Counted from the first letter of the stretch, positions 8,989-18,415 are shown. The stretch is 64,000 nt of DNA from Methanoregulaceae archaeon PtaB.Bin056 (GCA_002067095.1 MVQD01000106.1:237487-301486), one strand, 5' to 3'. A program made the numbers and translations. The notes: generated by a model from the sequence alone, not told the origin.

Positions 8989-9534
8989 TTACTTCCGATC
9001 AAAGTAGATATTCTTGCCGGAAACCGAAAGCGGGATCCCGTACGCGATGGTGCATGCGGGGAGCCATCCAAGGGAGAGCGCAGCAGCTCCAGCCGTGTAC
9101 ATCACGCGGTTGTCAACGTTATGGATGGACGCGGTCTTGACCGCGGACCCGACCGCGATACCAAGGTCTGTAACCTTGATCACGCAGTTCGGCCCCCTGA
9201 ATGGTGCAGTCCCATTACCTTTGCCGGGTGCCTCCACCATCTCATCGCATGAGGAAAACCCGCATCCCTGGCAGTTGATGCCCACCGGCTCCTGGCCTCT
9301 CACCCCGATGATCACGCAGGCGCAGGATGCAGAGACATTCCCCGCATCCCTGGAAAAGATGGATAGCGCCAGGCTTTTTGAGAGCCGCTCCATCTCTTCA
9401 GAAAGGGCTTTGAGATCTCCGGGCCCCGCGATTACACATACCAGCGAGTCTTTTCCTTTGCCTTTCGGTGCGGTCCGGGCTGAGAGTGCCATCAGCCGGG
9501 CAACCGTCATGACACCGTCGTCTTCAGCGTGCAT
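8989..9534 (-). CDS. DUF2148 ferredoxin-domain protein
   Basis: The 181-residue protein carries the DUF2148 signature INCQGCGFSSCDEM (a C-x2-C-x4-C motif) near residue 88, plus C70 and C72 in SASCACVIIG and C117 in GPNCVIKV, which could ligate an Fe-S cluster. The second half (LGIAVGSAVKTA...) is typical of the family. The function is unknown. It lies upstream of and probably in operon with beta-RFAP synthase. An alternative start is the ATG at 9510. Confidence 0.8.
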   Translation of the reverse strand: MHAEDDGVMTVARLMALSARTAPKGKGKDSLVCVIAGPGDLKALSEEMERLSKSLALSIFSRDAGNVSASCACVIIGVRGQEPVGINCQGCGFSSCDEMVEAPGKGNGTAPFRGPNCVIKVTDLGIAVGSAVKTASIHNVDNRVMYTAGAAALSLGWLPACTIAYGIPLSVSGKNIYFDRK

Positions 9535-9684
9535 GGAAAGTGAATCGACGCCTGTGGTTATCAGGTGAGTGGGTTTTTTTCACAATGACGTGATCCTGCA
9601 TGGAAATCATTATGCTGGTGGATTCTCCAGGATAGAGTGCGTCAATTATTTCCCATACTCAACATGAGAGGAGAGATTCAGCGA

Positions 9685-9843
9685 ATGGACTCATATCAAT
9701 GCATGATCTGCGGCCATGTGTACGACCCTGCGAGGGGTGAACCTTCGGGAGACGTGCCGCCGGGGACAGATTTTTTGAACCTTCCCAACGGGTGGAGGTG
9801 CCCGGTCTGCCAGGCAAGTCCCGACAAGTTCAGGAAGGTGTGA
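9685..9843 (+). CDS. Rubredoxin
   Basis: The 52-residue protein MDSYQCMICGHVYDP... has both iron-binding pairs, CMICG and CPVCQ, and the conserved GWRCP turn. It is a one-electron carrier, most likely the donor to the flavodiiron protein encoded 8 bases downstream. The frame extends upstream to 9637, but the rubredoxin fold begins at 9685, preceded by a GAGAGGAGAG ribosome-binding sequence. Confidence 0.95.
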   Translation: MDSYQCMICGHVYDPARGEPSGDVPPGTDFLNLPNGWRCPVCQASPDKFRKV

Positions 9844-9851
9844 GGGCTGTT

Positions 9852-11039
9852 ATGGTGGTCCGGGAGATCGCACCTGATATATTCTCTGTCGGGGCGCTCG
9901 ACTTCGACAGGCGCCTCTTCGACAGTCTTATTCCCCTTCCGCAGGGGACAAGCTACAACTCGTATCTCGTGAAGGGAACAAAGAAGACGGCCCTCATCGA
10001 CACGGTTGACCCGACTGCTGAGATGGATCTTGTCACCAACCTCGTGAAGGCCAGGGTGGATGCCATCGACTACCTTGTCGTCAACCATGCCGAGCAGGAC
10101 CATTCCGGGTCGTTGCCCATGATGGCCGAGCTCTTCCCGCATGCGAAAGTGGTTACAAACGAGAAGTGCATCGACATGGTCACGCATCTCCTCGATATCG
10201 GCAGCGAGCGCTGCATGGTGATCAAGGACCGCGAGACGCTCGATCTTGGTGGAAAGACCCTCGAGTTCCTCATCACGCCATGGGTTCACTGGCCGGAGAC
10301 GATGCTCACATATGCCCGGGAAGACCGGGTGCTCTTCTCCTGCGACCTCTTCGGTTCGCACATGGCCGAGAGCACTCTCTTTGTGAATGACTGGAAGATG
10401 GTCTATCATTCGGCAAAGCGGTATTATGCCGAGATCATGATGCCTTTTGCGTCAAGCATCAGGGATCATCTGCAGAAGATAGACACGCTTGATATCGCAA
10501 TGATCGCACCAAGTCACGGGCCCCTGTACAGGGAGCCGCACCTCATTCTCGACGCGTACCGCGACTGGACAGGCGACCAGGTCAAAAACGAGGTGGTCAT
10601 TCCGTATGTGAGCATGCATGGCAGCACTGAGAAGATGGTGGATTACCTCACAGGGGCGCTGATCGAGCGGGGGATACGGGTGCTCCCGTTCAACCTCGTG
10701 GTTACCGATATCGGTGAGCTCGCGATGGCACTCGTCGATGCAGCCACCGTCGTGATCGGGACGCCCACGGTCATCTTCGGCCCTCACCCCCAGGCGGTAT
10801 ATGCCACGTACCTTGCCAACCTGCTCCGTCCCAAGACACGGTTCGTCTCGGTAATTGGAAGTTACGGCTGGGGTGGAAAGACTGTCGAGGCCCTGAAAGA
10901 GATGCTCACACACATACACCCGGAACTCCTGGATCCCGTGTACATCAGGGGAGCTCCGGGGGCAAAAGACCTCAAGCAGCTCGACCTTCTGGCAGACATG
11001 ATCGCGCGCAAGCACAGGGAGATCGGCGTTCTCACGTAG
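9852..11039 (+). CDS. fprA: Flavodiiron protein FprA (F420H2 oxidase type)
   Basis: The 395-residue A-type flavoprotein has an N-terminal beta-lactamase-like diiron domain with H79-x-E81-x-D83-H84 (NHAEQDHSGS), then the further ligand segments SCDLFGSH and APSHGP, and a C-terminal flavodoxin domain from about residue 253 (IPYVSMHGSTEKMV). In methanogens FprA reduces O2 to water with F420H2. Coupling to rubredoxin suggests oxygen or NO detoxification. The start at 9852 follows GTGAGGG by 8 bases. Confidence 0.93.
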   Translation: MVVREIAPDIFSVGALDFDRRLFDSLIPLPQGTSYNSYLVKGTKKTALIDTVDPTAEMDLVTNLVKARVDAIDYLVVNHAEQDHSGSLPMMAELFPHAKVVTNEKCIDMVTHLLDIGSERCMVIKDRETLDLGGKTLEFLITPWVHWPETMLTYAREDRVLFSCDLFGSHMAESTLFVNDWKMVYHSAKRYYAEIMMPFASSIRDHLQKIDTLDIAMIAPSHGPLYREPHLILDAYRDWTGDQVKNEVVIPYVSMHGSTEKMVDYLTGALIERGIRVLPFNLVVTDIGELAMALVDAATVVIGTPTVIFGPHPQAVYATYLANLLRPKTRFVSVIGSYGWGGKTVEALKEMLTHIHPELLDPVYIRGAPGAKDLKQLDLLADMIARKHREIGVLT

Positions 11040-11139
11040 GGGAGGACCGGTATCCTTTTTCAACCGGGTGGTGGGGACTTCTGCGGTGAATCTCTCGAGG
11101 TACCCTCTCCTGGTGGAATGAACTCATACATGAACTGGA

Positions 11140-12102
11140 ATGAATAATTCTTCCGTTTTCAAGGATATTCTCTCGTCGTCAGAGTATGTATACCTGATAG
11201 GGGTTGCGGGAGACAGCGGTTCAGGCAAGACCACCTTCACCGCGGCGATAAAAAAACTAATAGGGGAAGACCTCGTGTCAACCATCTCCCTTGATGATTA
11301 CCATATCTACGACAGGGAGGAGAGGAGTGCGAGGAAGATCACGCCTCTCTCCCCCCAGGCAAACGATTTTCTATCTCTTGAACGCGATGTCGGGAGGCTG
11401 AAGCGGGGGCTGGGGATCGAGAAGAACTGGTACAATCACAGGACGGGTACGATAGAGGGGCCTGTATTCTTCAACCCCACGAAGATCATCATCCTCGAAG
11501 GTTTGCACCCCCTCTTTACTCCAGCGCTCCGGCAACACCTCGACTTCTCTTTCTTCGTTGACCCTGCGCCTGACGTAAAAAGGGAATGGAAACTCAAGAG
11601 AGACATGGGAACGAGGGGATATTCCGAGCAGGCGGTCCGAAGGGAGATGGCCCTTCGCGAATCGGATTACCTCTCGTTTGTCGCCCCCCAGCGCCAGTAT
11701 GCCCGGGGGATAATCAAAATATCCTTCTCACGGTTTGGGCGGAGCCTTGGATGGGAAGAGAACATTTACCGGGTATCCCTGGCCCTCGAACCACTGCCAG
11801 GAATACCGGAGAGGATATGGGTGCAGTTAGACCTTGGGGGGGTTCTTTCAGGCCGCACGAGACCTTGCAGTGTCGAGTATATGCCCATCATTGATGGGGG
11901 TCGTTCCCTGGGAAGGGTCGAGCTCGACGGGGGGTTTCCCTGCGAAACGGCTGACCCCCTCTCTTCCCTTCTCCAGGGGCAGACAGGTGTCGACCCCCGG
12001 GATCTTTTTTTGCGCTGCCCGCTTCTGACCCCGACCGACCTGATGCAGTTGATCGTCTGCTGGAGGATTATCTCCCATCGCCTCTCCCTAGAGACAAGTT
12101 GA
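11140..12102 (+). CDS. prk: Archaeal phosphoribulokinase / uridine kinase family
   Basis: The 320-residue P-loop kinase has GVAGDSGSGKTTF at residues 21-33, SLDDYHIYDR (the acidic catalytic loop of the PRK family) and IILEGLHPLF. Methanospirillum hungatei has a characterised archaeal PRK of this type acting with a type III RuBisCO in the reductive hexulose-phosphate pathway. By length and motifs this is the likely orthologue. No RuBisCO gene is in the window. It stands alone between fprA and trkH; uridine kinase is the alternative activity. Confidence 0.85.
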   Translation: MNNSSVFKDILSSSEYVYLIGVAGDSGSGKTTFTAAIKKLIGEDLVSTISLDDYHIYDREERSARKITPLSPQANDFLSLERDVGRLKRGLGIEKNWYNHRTGTIEGPVFFNPTKIIILEGLHPLFTPALRQHLDFSFFVDPAPDVKREWKLKRDMGTRGYSEQAVRREMALRESDYLSFVAPQRQYARGIIKISFSRFGRSLGWEENIYRVSLALEPLPGIPERIWVQLDLGGVLSGRTRPCSVEYMPIIDGGRSLGRVELDGGFPCETADPLSSLLQGQTGVDPRDLFLRCPLLTPTDLMQLIVCWRIISHRLSLETS

Positions 12103-12171
12103 GGCGACATTTTCCAGACAGGGCCCAGGCAAATATACATCAGGCGGGAAGTGCCAACCATTCAGGTAGGT

Positions 12172-13629
12172 ATGGGCAGGATACGGTATTTCTCCGCCGT
12201 TCTCGGCGAGCTAGGTGAGATGCTGGTCTTCATCAGCCCTCTCACTCTCCTTCCCCTCCCGGTGGCAGTTATCTTCAGGGAATGGGACATGCTCCTGCCA
12301 CTGGCTCTTGTGCCGGCGTTGTTCTTCTCCAGCGGTTTTCTCCTGAACTACCTCCCGAGGAGAAGAGAAGATGTCCGTTTTTCGGCCGCACTCTGCTCGG
12401 TTGCACTCGTATGGCTTGCCTTTGCCCTTATATCCTGTATCCCTTTCATGCTGGTGCTTGACCTCTCCTTTTCCGATGCGCTTTTCGAATCCATGGCGGG
12501 ATGGACCGGGACAGCGTTCTCTCTCCTTGAGGGGATCGATTCGATCCCCGAGAGCCTCCTCTTCTGGAGGACCTACATGCAGTGGGTCGGGGGCCTTGCA
12601 GTCATCTCGCTCTCACTCACGCTGGCATTCAGGTCCGGCCTTGATACATCCCCACTCTTCAGGGCAGAGAGGAGAGCCGAGCGGATCCTCCCCAGTGTCA
12701 TCGCAAACGGGAAGGAGATCTGGGCGGTGTACATTCTCCTCACGGTGGTGTCGGCGGGCCTGATCATGGTTGCAAGAGTCCCGCTCTGGGATGCGCTGAA
12801 TCTGGCGCTCTCAGGTATCTCGACGGGAGGGTTCATCCCGAGGGCGGGCGGGATACTCTCGTACCAGAACCCCTTCCTCGAGGCCGTCCTTATCCCGGTG
12901 ATGATATTCGGATCGACCCCGTTCACCCTCTACTACATGACATACCGGAGCAAGAAGATCTCATTCTTCTCGGAAGAGCAGGTCAGGCTCCTCTTCATCT
13001 TCCTCATATTCGGTGCATTGCTTGTGATGGCCGATCTCTTTTTCCTTGCAAAACTCCCTCTCGAAGAGTCGATTCGCCAGGGGGTCTTCATGACCACATC
13101 GGCGATCAGCACTACGGGGTTCCAGAATGCCAATCCCCACCTGTATCCTGCCGTCACGGTGGTCTTCCTCATGATGCTCATCTTCATCGGGGGATCGAGT
13201 GGAAGTGCAGCGGGGGGCGTCAGGCTCTCGAGGATCGCCCTCGGTTACCGCGGGATCATCTGGTGGTTCAGGCGTGCCTTTGTCCGGAGCAGGGTACTGG
13301 TGCCATTCAAGTACGAGGGGAAGAACATCCCGATCGAGGTTGCAGAACCTGAACTCTCAAAGAGCATGCTTGTGATCATCCTCTCGGTCATCACGGTCTT
13401 CATTGCCACGATGATCGTCCTGCAGGTCCATATCTCCGCGTTTGGATTGACTGACCTCATTTTTGAGATCGTCTCTGCACTCAGTTCCTGCGGAATGACC
13501 ACAGGGTACGTGAACTCATCCATGCCGCTCCTCTCAAAGTGGGTGTTCATCGTGGTGATGTGGGTCGGGCGCCTGGAGATTCTCCCTGTTATCGTGCTGG
13601 GTATGGGCCTCGTCCGGGGCAGGGACTGA
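12172..13629 (+). CDS. trkH: TrkH-type potassium uptake membrane protein
   Basis: This integral membrane protein of about 485 residues shows the four pore-loop repeats of the Trk/Ktr superfamily: MAGWTGTAFSLL, SGISTGGFIPRA, TSAISTTGFQNA and SALSSCGMTTGY, whose glycines form the K+ selectivity filters. The C-terminal MWVGRLEILPVIVL is typical. No TrkA/KtrA gate is adjacent. A GTG at 12151 and an ATG at 12172 are both possible starts; I chose the ATG. Confidence 0.93.
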   Translation: MGRIRYFSAVLGELGEMLVFISPLTLLPLPVAVIFREWDMLLPLALVPALFFSSGFLLNYLPRRREDVRFSAALCSVALVWLAFALISCIPFMLVLDLSFSDALFESMAGWTGTAFSLLEGIDSIPESLLFWRTYMQWVGGLAVISLSLTLAFRSGLDTSPLFRAERRAERILPSVIANGKEIWAVYILLTVVSAGLIMVARVPLWDALNLALSGISTGGFIPRAGGILSYQNPFLEAVLIPVMIFGSTPFTLYYMTYRSKKISFFSEEQVRLLFIFLIFGALLVMADLFFLAKLPLEESIRQGVFMTTSAISTTGFQNANPHLYPAVTVVFLMMLIFIGGSSGSAAGGVRLSRIALGYRGIIWWFRRAFVRSRVLVPFKYEGKNIPIEVAEPELSKSMLVIILSVITVFIATMIVLQVHISAFGLTDLIFEIVSALSSCGMTTGYVNSSMPLLSKWVFIVVMWVGRLEILPVIVLGMGLVRGRD

Positions 13630-13710
13630 CCCCCTGCATCATCACGAAAATCAACCTGACTTTTGTTAACCTCAGAATACCTAATAACCAACCCCGTCCA
13701 ATACTGGGTG

Positions 13711-14529
13711 ATGAAACAGATTGCCCTGTATGGCAAAGGCGGCATCGGCAAATCAACGACTTCTGCCAATCTCTCTGCTGCACTCTCCGAGCAGGGGCTC
13801 GATGTGCTGCAGATTGGGTGCGATCCCAAGAGGGACAGTACAAGGATGCTGATGCAGGGCAGGCTGATTCCCACGGTAATGGACCTTGTACGCGAACGGG
13901 GCGATGACCGATCCCTGACCATTGACGATGTCGTATACCGTGGCTATCACGGGGTAAGGTGCGTCGAGGCGGGGGGCCCTGAGCCCGGTGTGGGCTGTGC
14001 GGGAAGGGGGATCATCGCCACGTTCCAGATCCTGGAGCGGCTCGGTGCGCTTCGTGCAGACGTGGTAGTATATGACGTCCTTGGCGACGTGGTCTGCGGC
14101 GGGTTTGCAATGCCCATGCGCGAGGGGTACGCCGAGGAGGTCTACCTGGTGACCTCGGGGGAGCTGATGTCGCTCTATGCGGCAAACAACATCTGCAAGG
14201 CAATTTCGCGCCTTTCTTCGCGTGCGAGGAGCCGCTGCCGCCTTGGAGGAGTGATCTGCAATGCAAAGAACCTCCCCAGGGAAGAGGAACTTGTCGGCGA
14301 ATTTGCCAAAAGGATCGGGAGTTCGATGGTCCAGTTCATCCCGAGGGACCAGGTGGTCCAGCAAGCGGAACTGAACAAGAAGACCGTCGTGGAATTTGCC
14401 CCATCTTCGGGTCAGGCCGCGGTATACAGGGAGCTTGCCCGGAGGATCATGGAGAACCGGAGGCTGGATGTCCCTGTTCCCCTCGATATAGAAGAACTGG
14501 AAGCACTCGCATATGGCTACTCCGAATGA
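13711..14529 (+). CDS. NifH-like Fe protein of an uncharacterised nitrogenase-like system
   Basis: The 272-residue P-loop ATPase starts [16 protein letters not shown], with the Walker A/deviant motif of NifH/BchL/CfbC, then [10 protein letters not shown]. It has both cysteines that bridge the 4Fe-4S cluster in the NifH dimer (GVGCAGRG and [10 protein letters not shown]). It is therefore expected to be a functional ATP-dependent reductase. It is shorter than NifH, with a compact C-terminus. The next gene starts 17 bases before its end, so it is coupled to the NifD-like protein. It could be CfbC if no other CfbC is encoded in the genome, but its own D- and K-like partners argue for a separate system. 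The open frame extends to 13663; the conserved start is at 13711. Confidence 0.9.
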   Translation: MKQIALYGKGGIGKSTTSANLSAALSEQGLDVLQIGCDPKRDSTRMLMQGRLIPTVMDLVRERGDDRSLTIDDVVYRGYHGVRCVEAGGPEPGVGCAGRGIIATFQILERLGALRADVVVYDVLGDVVCGGFAMPMREGYAEEVYLVTSGELMSLYAANNICKAISRLSSRARSRCRLGGVICNAKNLPREEELVGEFAKRIGSSMVQFIPRDQVVQQAELNKKTVVEFAPSSGQAAVYRELARRIMENRRLDVPVPLDIEELEALAYGYSE

Positions 14530-15532
14530 TGACGGATGCACCCTGACGGGAGCCCTGTCGGTGACCACTGAGATCCTGCGGAGTATCACGATCATTCACG
14601 GGCCCGCAGGTTGTGCGCACCACAATTTCTCCCTCCTCCATGCCCTGCATGCATCAAGGGATTTCGCGGTCCCGCCTCCTGTCATCTCTACTGATATGAC
14701 AGAAAAGGAGGTCATCTTCGGTGGTGAGCACATCCTTGAGGAAGCCGTTTTTTGTGCAGCGGAGAAGAGGCCGGATTTGATCTGCGTGCTCTCCACCTGT
14801 GTTTCCGCAGCGATCGGAGATGATGTGGAGGCGGTGTGCAGGATTCCTTCCCAGGTTCCCGTGGTACATGTCCCCACCGCGGGGTTCCTGGGCGGAGGGT
14901 TTCTTGCAGGGCATATCCAGGCCCTCATCTCACTCTCCCGCTTTGCCAGAAGACGGGAGCAGGTCCCCTCGGTCAACCTCATCGGCGAGAAGACTCTCGA
15001 ATACGAGGTGGACGAGCATTACCGGGAGGTATTACGTCTTCTCACTCTCCTCGGTGTACCAGTGAACGTCAGGTTCGTATGCGGGGTGACGCTCGACGAG
15101 ATCAGCCACCTCGGGGAGGCTTCGCTCAATATCCTCCGCGACCCCTCGATGCAGCCTGTGGGGGAACATCTACGCCGGGAGCTGGGGATCCCTTACATCG
15201 ACTCGTTTCCGCTGGGCCTGGAAGGGACTCTTCGGTTCCTTGATCTTGCGGGCAGGCACCTCTCCATCGATCCCTCAGCCGCTGTCGCGGCGGAGGAGGC
15301 GCTCCAGAAAGAGATGATTGGCGCGTTTACTCATTTGAGGAGAAAAAGGATCTCTTTCCCGGCGGCGCCGACGGATGAATACCGGTCCCGGTTTGGATAC
15401 GAACTCGCAGATATGCTCGAGCTCGAAGTCAGGGAAGGGGGCAATCCCGTCCCACTCCCTGACCCCTTTCCTGTCGGCACCAGTGGCATCCGTCGGCTGC
15501 TGCACCGGTGGAGGAGGAGATGCCATGCCTGA
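14513..15532 (+). CDS. NifD-like component-1 protein, short, uncharacterised
   Basis: The 339-residue protein is a nitrogenase component-1 homologue. C9 (DDGCTLTGA), C34 (GPAGCAHHN) and C96 ([13 protein letters not shown]) are spaced 25 and 62 apart, closely matching the three P-cluster ligands of NifD (62, 88, 154). CfbD lacks the first of these. Later blocks ([22 protein letters not shown]) fit the second Rossmann domain, but the protein ends about 130 residues earlier than NifD and no FeMo-cofactor ligand region (Cys275/His442 equivalents) is recognisable. It overlaps the NifH-like gene by 17 bases and the NifK-like gene by 8. Subunit of an unknown reductase, possibly acting on a tetrapyrrole, sulfur compound or other substrate. 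Confidence 0.85.
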   Translation: MATPNDDGCTLTGALSVTTEILRSITIIHGPAGCAHHNFSLLHALHASRDFAVPPPVISTDMTEKEVIFGGEHILEEAVFCAAEKRPDLICVLSTCVSAAIGDDVEAVCRIPSQVPVVHVPTAGFLGGGFLAGHIQALISLSRFARRREQVPSVNLIGEKTLEYEVDEHYREVLRLLTLLGVPVNVRFVCGVTLDEISHLGEASLNILRDPSMQPVGEHLRRELGIPYIDSFPLGLEGTLRFLDLAGRHLSIDPSAAVAAEEALQKEMIGAFTHLRRKRISFPAAPTDEYRSRFGYELADMLELEVREGGNPVPLPDPFPVGTSGIRRLLHRWRRRCHA

Positions 15533-16673
15533 GTGCGCCGGGCCGCTCTGGCCATGCGGGCTGACCGGGGCTGCAGCATGCCTCTCTGGGGTGCGTGGGG
15601 TCGGGGTGATCATCCATGGATCAGCTGGGTGCTACTTTTACCCTTCGACCATACTGCACAGCCCGATATACTGCACGTCCCTCTCGGACCATGACATCAT
15701 CCTCGGAACAGGAGATGCACTGGTCCGGACCATCGACGCGCTGCAGGGCAGGTATTCCCTGCTCGCGGTCCTGTGCACCTGCACTCCCGCGATCATCGGC
15801 GAGGACATCCGCCAGGTGCTCGATGAACGTTATGGAGAATCGGCCCGGATCCTCGTCCTGGATGCACCGGGATTTGCAGGGGAATACGAGGCGGGCTTCC
15901 AGTCGGCGCTCTCGGCACTCCCCCTTTCATTGGACGTTCACCGGGAAAACTCGGTTAATATTGACGGGCTCTCTCTCATGGACCCTTTCTGGAGGGGAAA
16001 CCTGCAGGAGATACAGCGGCTGCTCCTTCTCGCGGGAGCGGGCTGCGGGGCCACGTTGTGCGCAGGAGCGTTCTCGTGGGATTCGGAACTCTCTTCGGCT
16101 ACAATCAATTCGAATCCAGACCTTCGGTCCGGCCTGGGGGAGCCGGCAGGCATGATGCTCGGGTTATCGGACGTAAAAAAAACCCTTGCAGCACTGGAAG
16201 ACAGATTCTGCAGCAGTGGCGGAGTGATTTCCGATCACGTGATCCCCGATGCAGAGGAGCGGGTGATCTCCGCGTGCGATAAGTACCAGAGAAGGTTTGA
16301 TCCCCCCGCTGTCGCCCTCTTCGGACAGAGCCGGTCGATGCAGGCTATCGCTCTCATGCTCACCGAATACCTGGACGCGGAGATTGCGTGCATAGGCTCA
16401 AGGAATTCCCCTTCTGAAGGGCCATTCCCCGTGGAGGTTGCAAGGGATTTCGGGAAAGTCAGTGAGATGCTTGATCGGGAACGCCCTGATCTCGTCCTCG
16501 GTTCCTCATTCGAACAGGCAACCTGCCCTTCGGCCGCATTTGTGGGGGTGACGGCGCCATTGAGGGGTGTGGTGAGGCTCCATGCACGCCCTCTGGCGGG
16601 AATTGAAGGGTCCCTTGCACTCATGGAATCTGTCCTGAATGCATGCATGGATCACCAGAAGGGTTCACAGTAG
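15525..16673 (+). CDS. NifK-like component-1 protein, uncharacterised
   Basis: The 382-residue component-1 homologue starts [17 protein letters not shown]11, C36 (HGSAGCYFYP) and C86 (VLCTCTPAIIGED) line up with the three cysteines of the preceding protein (CTLTGA/CGLTGA, GPAGC/GSAGC, STC/CTC), so the pair looks like an alpha-beta heterodimer sharing a P-cluster-like site. A third domain around residues 260-370 (ALFGQSRSMQAIAL, RPDLVLGSSFEQ) resembles the usual NifK/BchB C-terminal fold. A strong GGAGGAGGAG ribosome-binding site lies 6 bases before the ATG. The open frame runs 150 bases further upstream inside the NifD-like gene, but that part is not conserved-looking. Confidence 0.85.
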   Translation: MPECAGPLWPCGLTGAAACLSGVRGVGVIIHGSAGCYFYPSTILHSPIYCTSLSDHDIILGTGDALVRTIDALQGRYSLLAVLCTCTPAIIGEDIRQVLDERYGESARILVLDAPGFAGEYEAGFQSALSALPLSLDVHRENSVNIDGLSLMDPFWRGNLQEIQRLLLLAGAGCGATLCAGAFSWDSELSSATINSNPDLRSGLGEPAGMMLGLSDVKKTLAALEDRFCSSGGVISDHVIPDAEERVISACDKYQRRFDPPAVALFGQSRSMQAIALMLTEYLDAEIACIGSRNSPSEGPFPVEVARDFGKVSEMLDRERPDLVLGSSFEQATCPSAAFVGVTAPLRGVVRLHARPLAGIEGSLALMESVLNACMDHQKGSQ

Positions 16674-16734
16674 TTGCCCCGGTCCCGGTTTCCCTGACCC
16701 CATTCTGCTTCACTTTCACCCTGCGCACATCGAG

Positions 16735-16745
16735 CATATATATAC
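16735..16745 (+). promoter_or_regulatory. TATA box for gene at 16785
   Basis: CATATATATAC places transcription start near 16765, downstream of the ATGs at 16749 and 16761, which supports translation from 16785. It indicates that the next gene has its own promoter and is not simply the tail of the nitrogenase-like operon. Confidence 0.6.
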
Positions 16746-16784
16746 TCATTGCTCCAGACCATGGATTATACAGAGGTGGATACG

Positions 16785-17231
16785 ATGCAAAGGGCAGGAT
16801 ATCTCGGCAGGGACGGCAAAAAAGTCCTTGATGCGGATGGGATACCTCGCGAGATCCTGGAGCTCAATATCTACGGAGCGAGGCTCTGCATGCTCACCGA
16901 TGACCTTTTTGCCGCCTTGAAGAATGGGAATTCTGCATGCATCTGGAGGATCAAGCAGAACTGGATGGAATACCTGGGGGGTCAGGCCGGAAGGGCCCAG
17001 GTCTCCCGCTCAGGGAGAGCACTCAATATCGAACTGGTCAACGGAGACCGTTATACTCTCTCCCTTGATTCTCTCCGGGAAGTGCTCGGCTATCGGGAGC
17101 GTGTCGCCCAGATCGTCGAACTGCCGACGCTGTCTATCCAGGAGTCCACCCGTGACCACCTGATCACCGATTACTGCAGGCCTCTCTCGCAGTTCAATGT
17201 GCCTGAGACGGCAGACAGGATGACGGCATAA
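16785..17231 (+). CDS. Conserved-looking hypothetical protein, 148 residues
   Basis: I do not recognise a family. The protein begins MQRAGYLGRDGKKVLDADG and is mostly mixed alpha/beta without signal peptide, membrane segment or metal motif. A segment NIELVNGDRYTLSLDSLREV reads like a small beta-rich domain, and a C-terminal HLITDYCRPLSQ follows. The start is chosen because GAGGTGG (16773-16779) sits 5 bases upstream and because of the TATA position. It lies just after the nitrogenase-like genes; whether it belongs with them is open. Confidence 0.6.
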   Translation: MQRAGYLGRDGKKVLDADGIPREILELNIYGARLCMLTDDLFAALKNGNSACIWRIKQNWMEYLGGQAGRAQVSRSGRALNIELVNGDRYTLSLDSLREVLGYRERVAQIVELPTLSIQESTRDHLITDYCRPLSQFNVPETADRMTA

Positions 17232-17299
17232 GCAACGGGATCACCCCGTTTTCCTTCCATTTCCCATCCGGAAGAGGGAGGAGTGTATTCTCTGTTCCC

Positions 17300-18415
17300 C
17301 TACCGCCGCCTTACCATTGCGGCAACATAGTCCCCCACGTCAGAAGTCTTATAACTCCCTCCCATGTCCCGTGTCACGACGCCGTCTAGGATAGACTGCC
17401 CGAGCGCTCCCAGCACCGCCTCTGCCGCATCGTGCTCACCAAGGTGGTCCAGCAGCATCGAGCCGGCCCAGATAGTGGCCATGGGGTTAGCCACCCCCAG
17501 TCCCCGGTACTTGGGCGCAGATCCATGGATAGGTTCAAACATCGAGGTACCCGCGGGATTGATATTTCCCCCTGGTGCGAGCCCCATACCCCCCTGGATC
17601 ATGGCGCCGAGGTCGGTGATGATGTCACCGAACATGTTGGGGGTAACCACGACATCATACCATTCAGGGTTCTTCACAAACCACATGGTCACGGCATCGA
17701 CGAAATTGAACTCTGTGGAGACATCGGGGTATCCTGATGTGACCTCTGAAAAGACTTCACGCCAGAGCCCGTACACATCGGAGAGGACGTTAGCCTTGTC
17801 AACAGACGTGAGCTTTTTTCGCCTCCTCTGGGCAGTGTCGCAGGCGTAACTGATCACCCTTCGGGCTCCTTCGCGGGTCACGACACCTATCTGGTAGGCT
17901 ATCTCCTCGGCATCACTCTCGATATCGAGCCCGAACCTTGCATGGTAGAGCTCGCGCTGGATCTCAAGCACTGCCTTCTGCGACCCCCGGAACCGTCCGC
18001 CAATCCCTACGTAGAAGTCCTCGGTATTCTCCCTCACCACGACAAAGTCGATGTCCGAGGGCTTTTTCCCTGCAAGGGGTGTTGCAACCCCTTCGAGGAG
18101 GCGGATCGGCCGGAGGTTGATAAACTGGTCGAAATGAAACCGCAGGGCGAGCAGTATCCCCTTCTCCAGGATGCCCGGAGGGACCCTGTCGTCGCCGATC
18201 GCCCCGAAGTAGATGGTCCGAAACCCTGAGAGCGCCTGCAGGTCATCATCAGTCAGGAGTTCCCCGGTGGAGAGGTAGCGGTCGGCCCCAAGGTCGAACT
18301 CCTCGAAATCGAGGGAGAACCCGAACCGATCCCCTGCAGCCTCAAGGACTTTGGTCCCTTCCCTTATGATCTCCGGACCGATCCCATCCCCCCCGATTAC
18401 TGCGACCCTGTACAT
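17300..18415 (-). CDS. leuB: 3-isopropylmalate / homoisocitrate dehydrogenase family
   Basis: The 371-residue beta-decarboxylating dehydrogenase shows GGDGIGPEI at the N-terminus, the [17 protein letters not shown] substrate loop, [28 protein letters not shown] and [18 protein letters not shown]. It sits at the end of a three-gene isomerase-dehydrogenase operon, overlapping leuD by 19 bases. In methanogens two such sets exist: one for leucine and one (aks) for the 2-oxosuberate chain of coenzyme B. Sequence alone does not tell me which this is. Confidence 0.85.
   Translation of the reverse strand: MYRVAVIGGDGIGPEIIREGTKVLEAAGDRFGFSLDFEEFDLGADRYLSTGELLTDDDLQALSGFRTIYFGAIGDDRVPPGILEKGILLALRFHFDQFINLRPIRLLEGVATPLAGKKPSDIDFVVVRENTEDFYVGIGGRFRGSQKAVLEIQRELYHARFGLDIESDAEEIAYQIGVVTREGARRVISYACDTAQRRRKKLTSVDKANVLSDVYGLWREVFSEVTSGYPDVSTEFNFVDAVTMWFVKNPEWYDVVVTPNMFGDIITDLGAMIQGGMGLAPGGNINPAGTSMFEPIHGSAPKYRGLGVANPMATIWAGSMLLDHLGEHDAAEAVLGALGQSILDGVVTRDMGGSYKTSDVGDYVAAMVRRR

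Noticed and set aside
13711..16673. True nitrogenase (nifHDK)
   Set aside because: The D- and K-like proteins are 130-140 residues shorter than NifD/NifK, no cofactor-ligand region is recognisable, and nifI1/I2, E, N and B are missing nearby.
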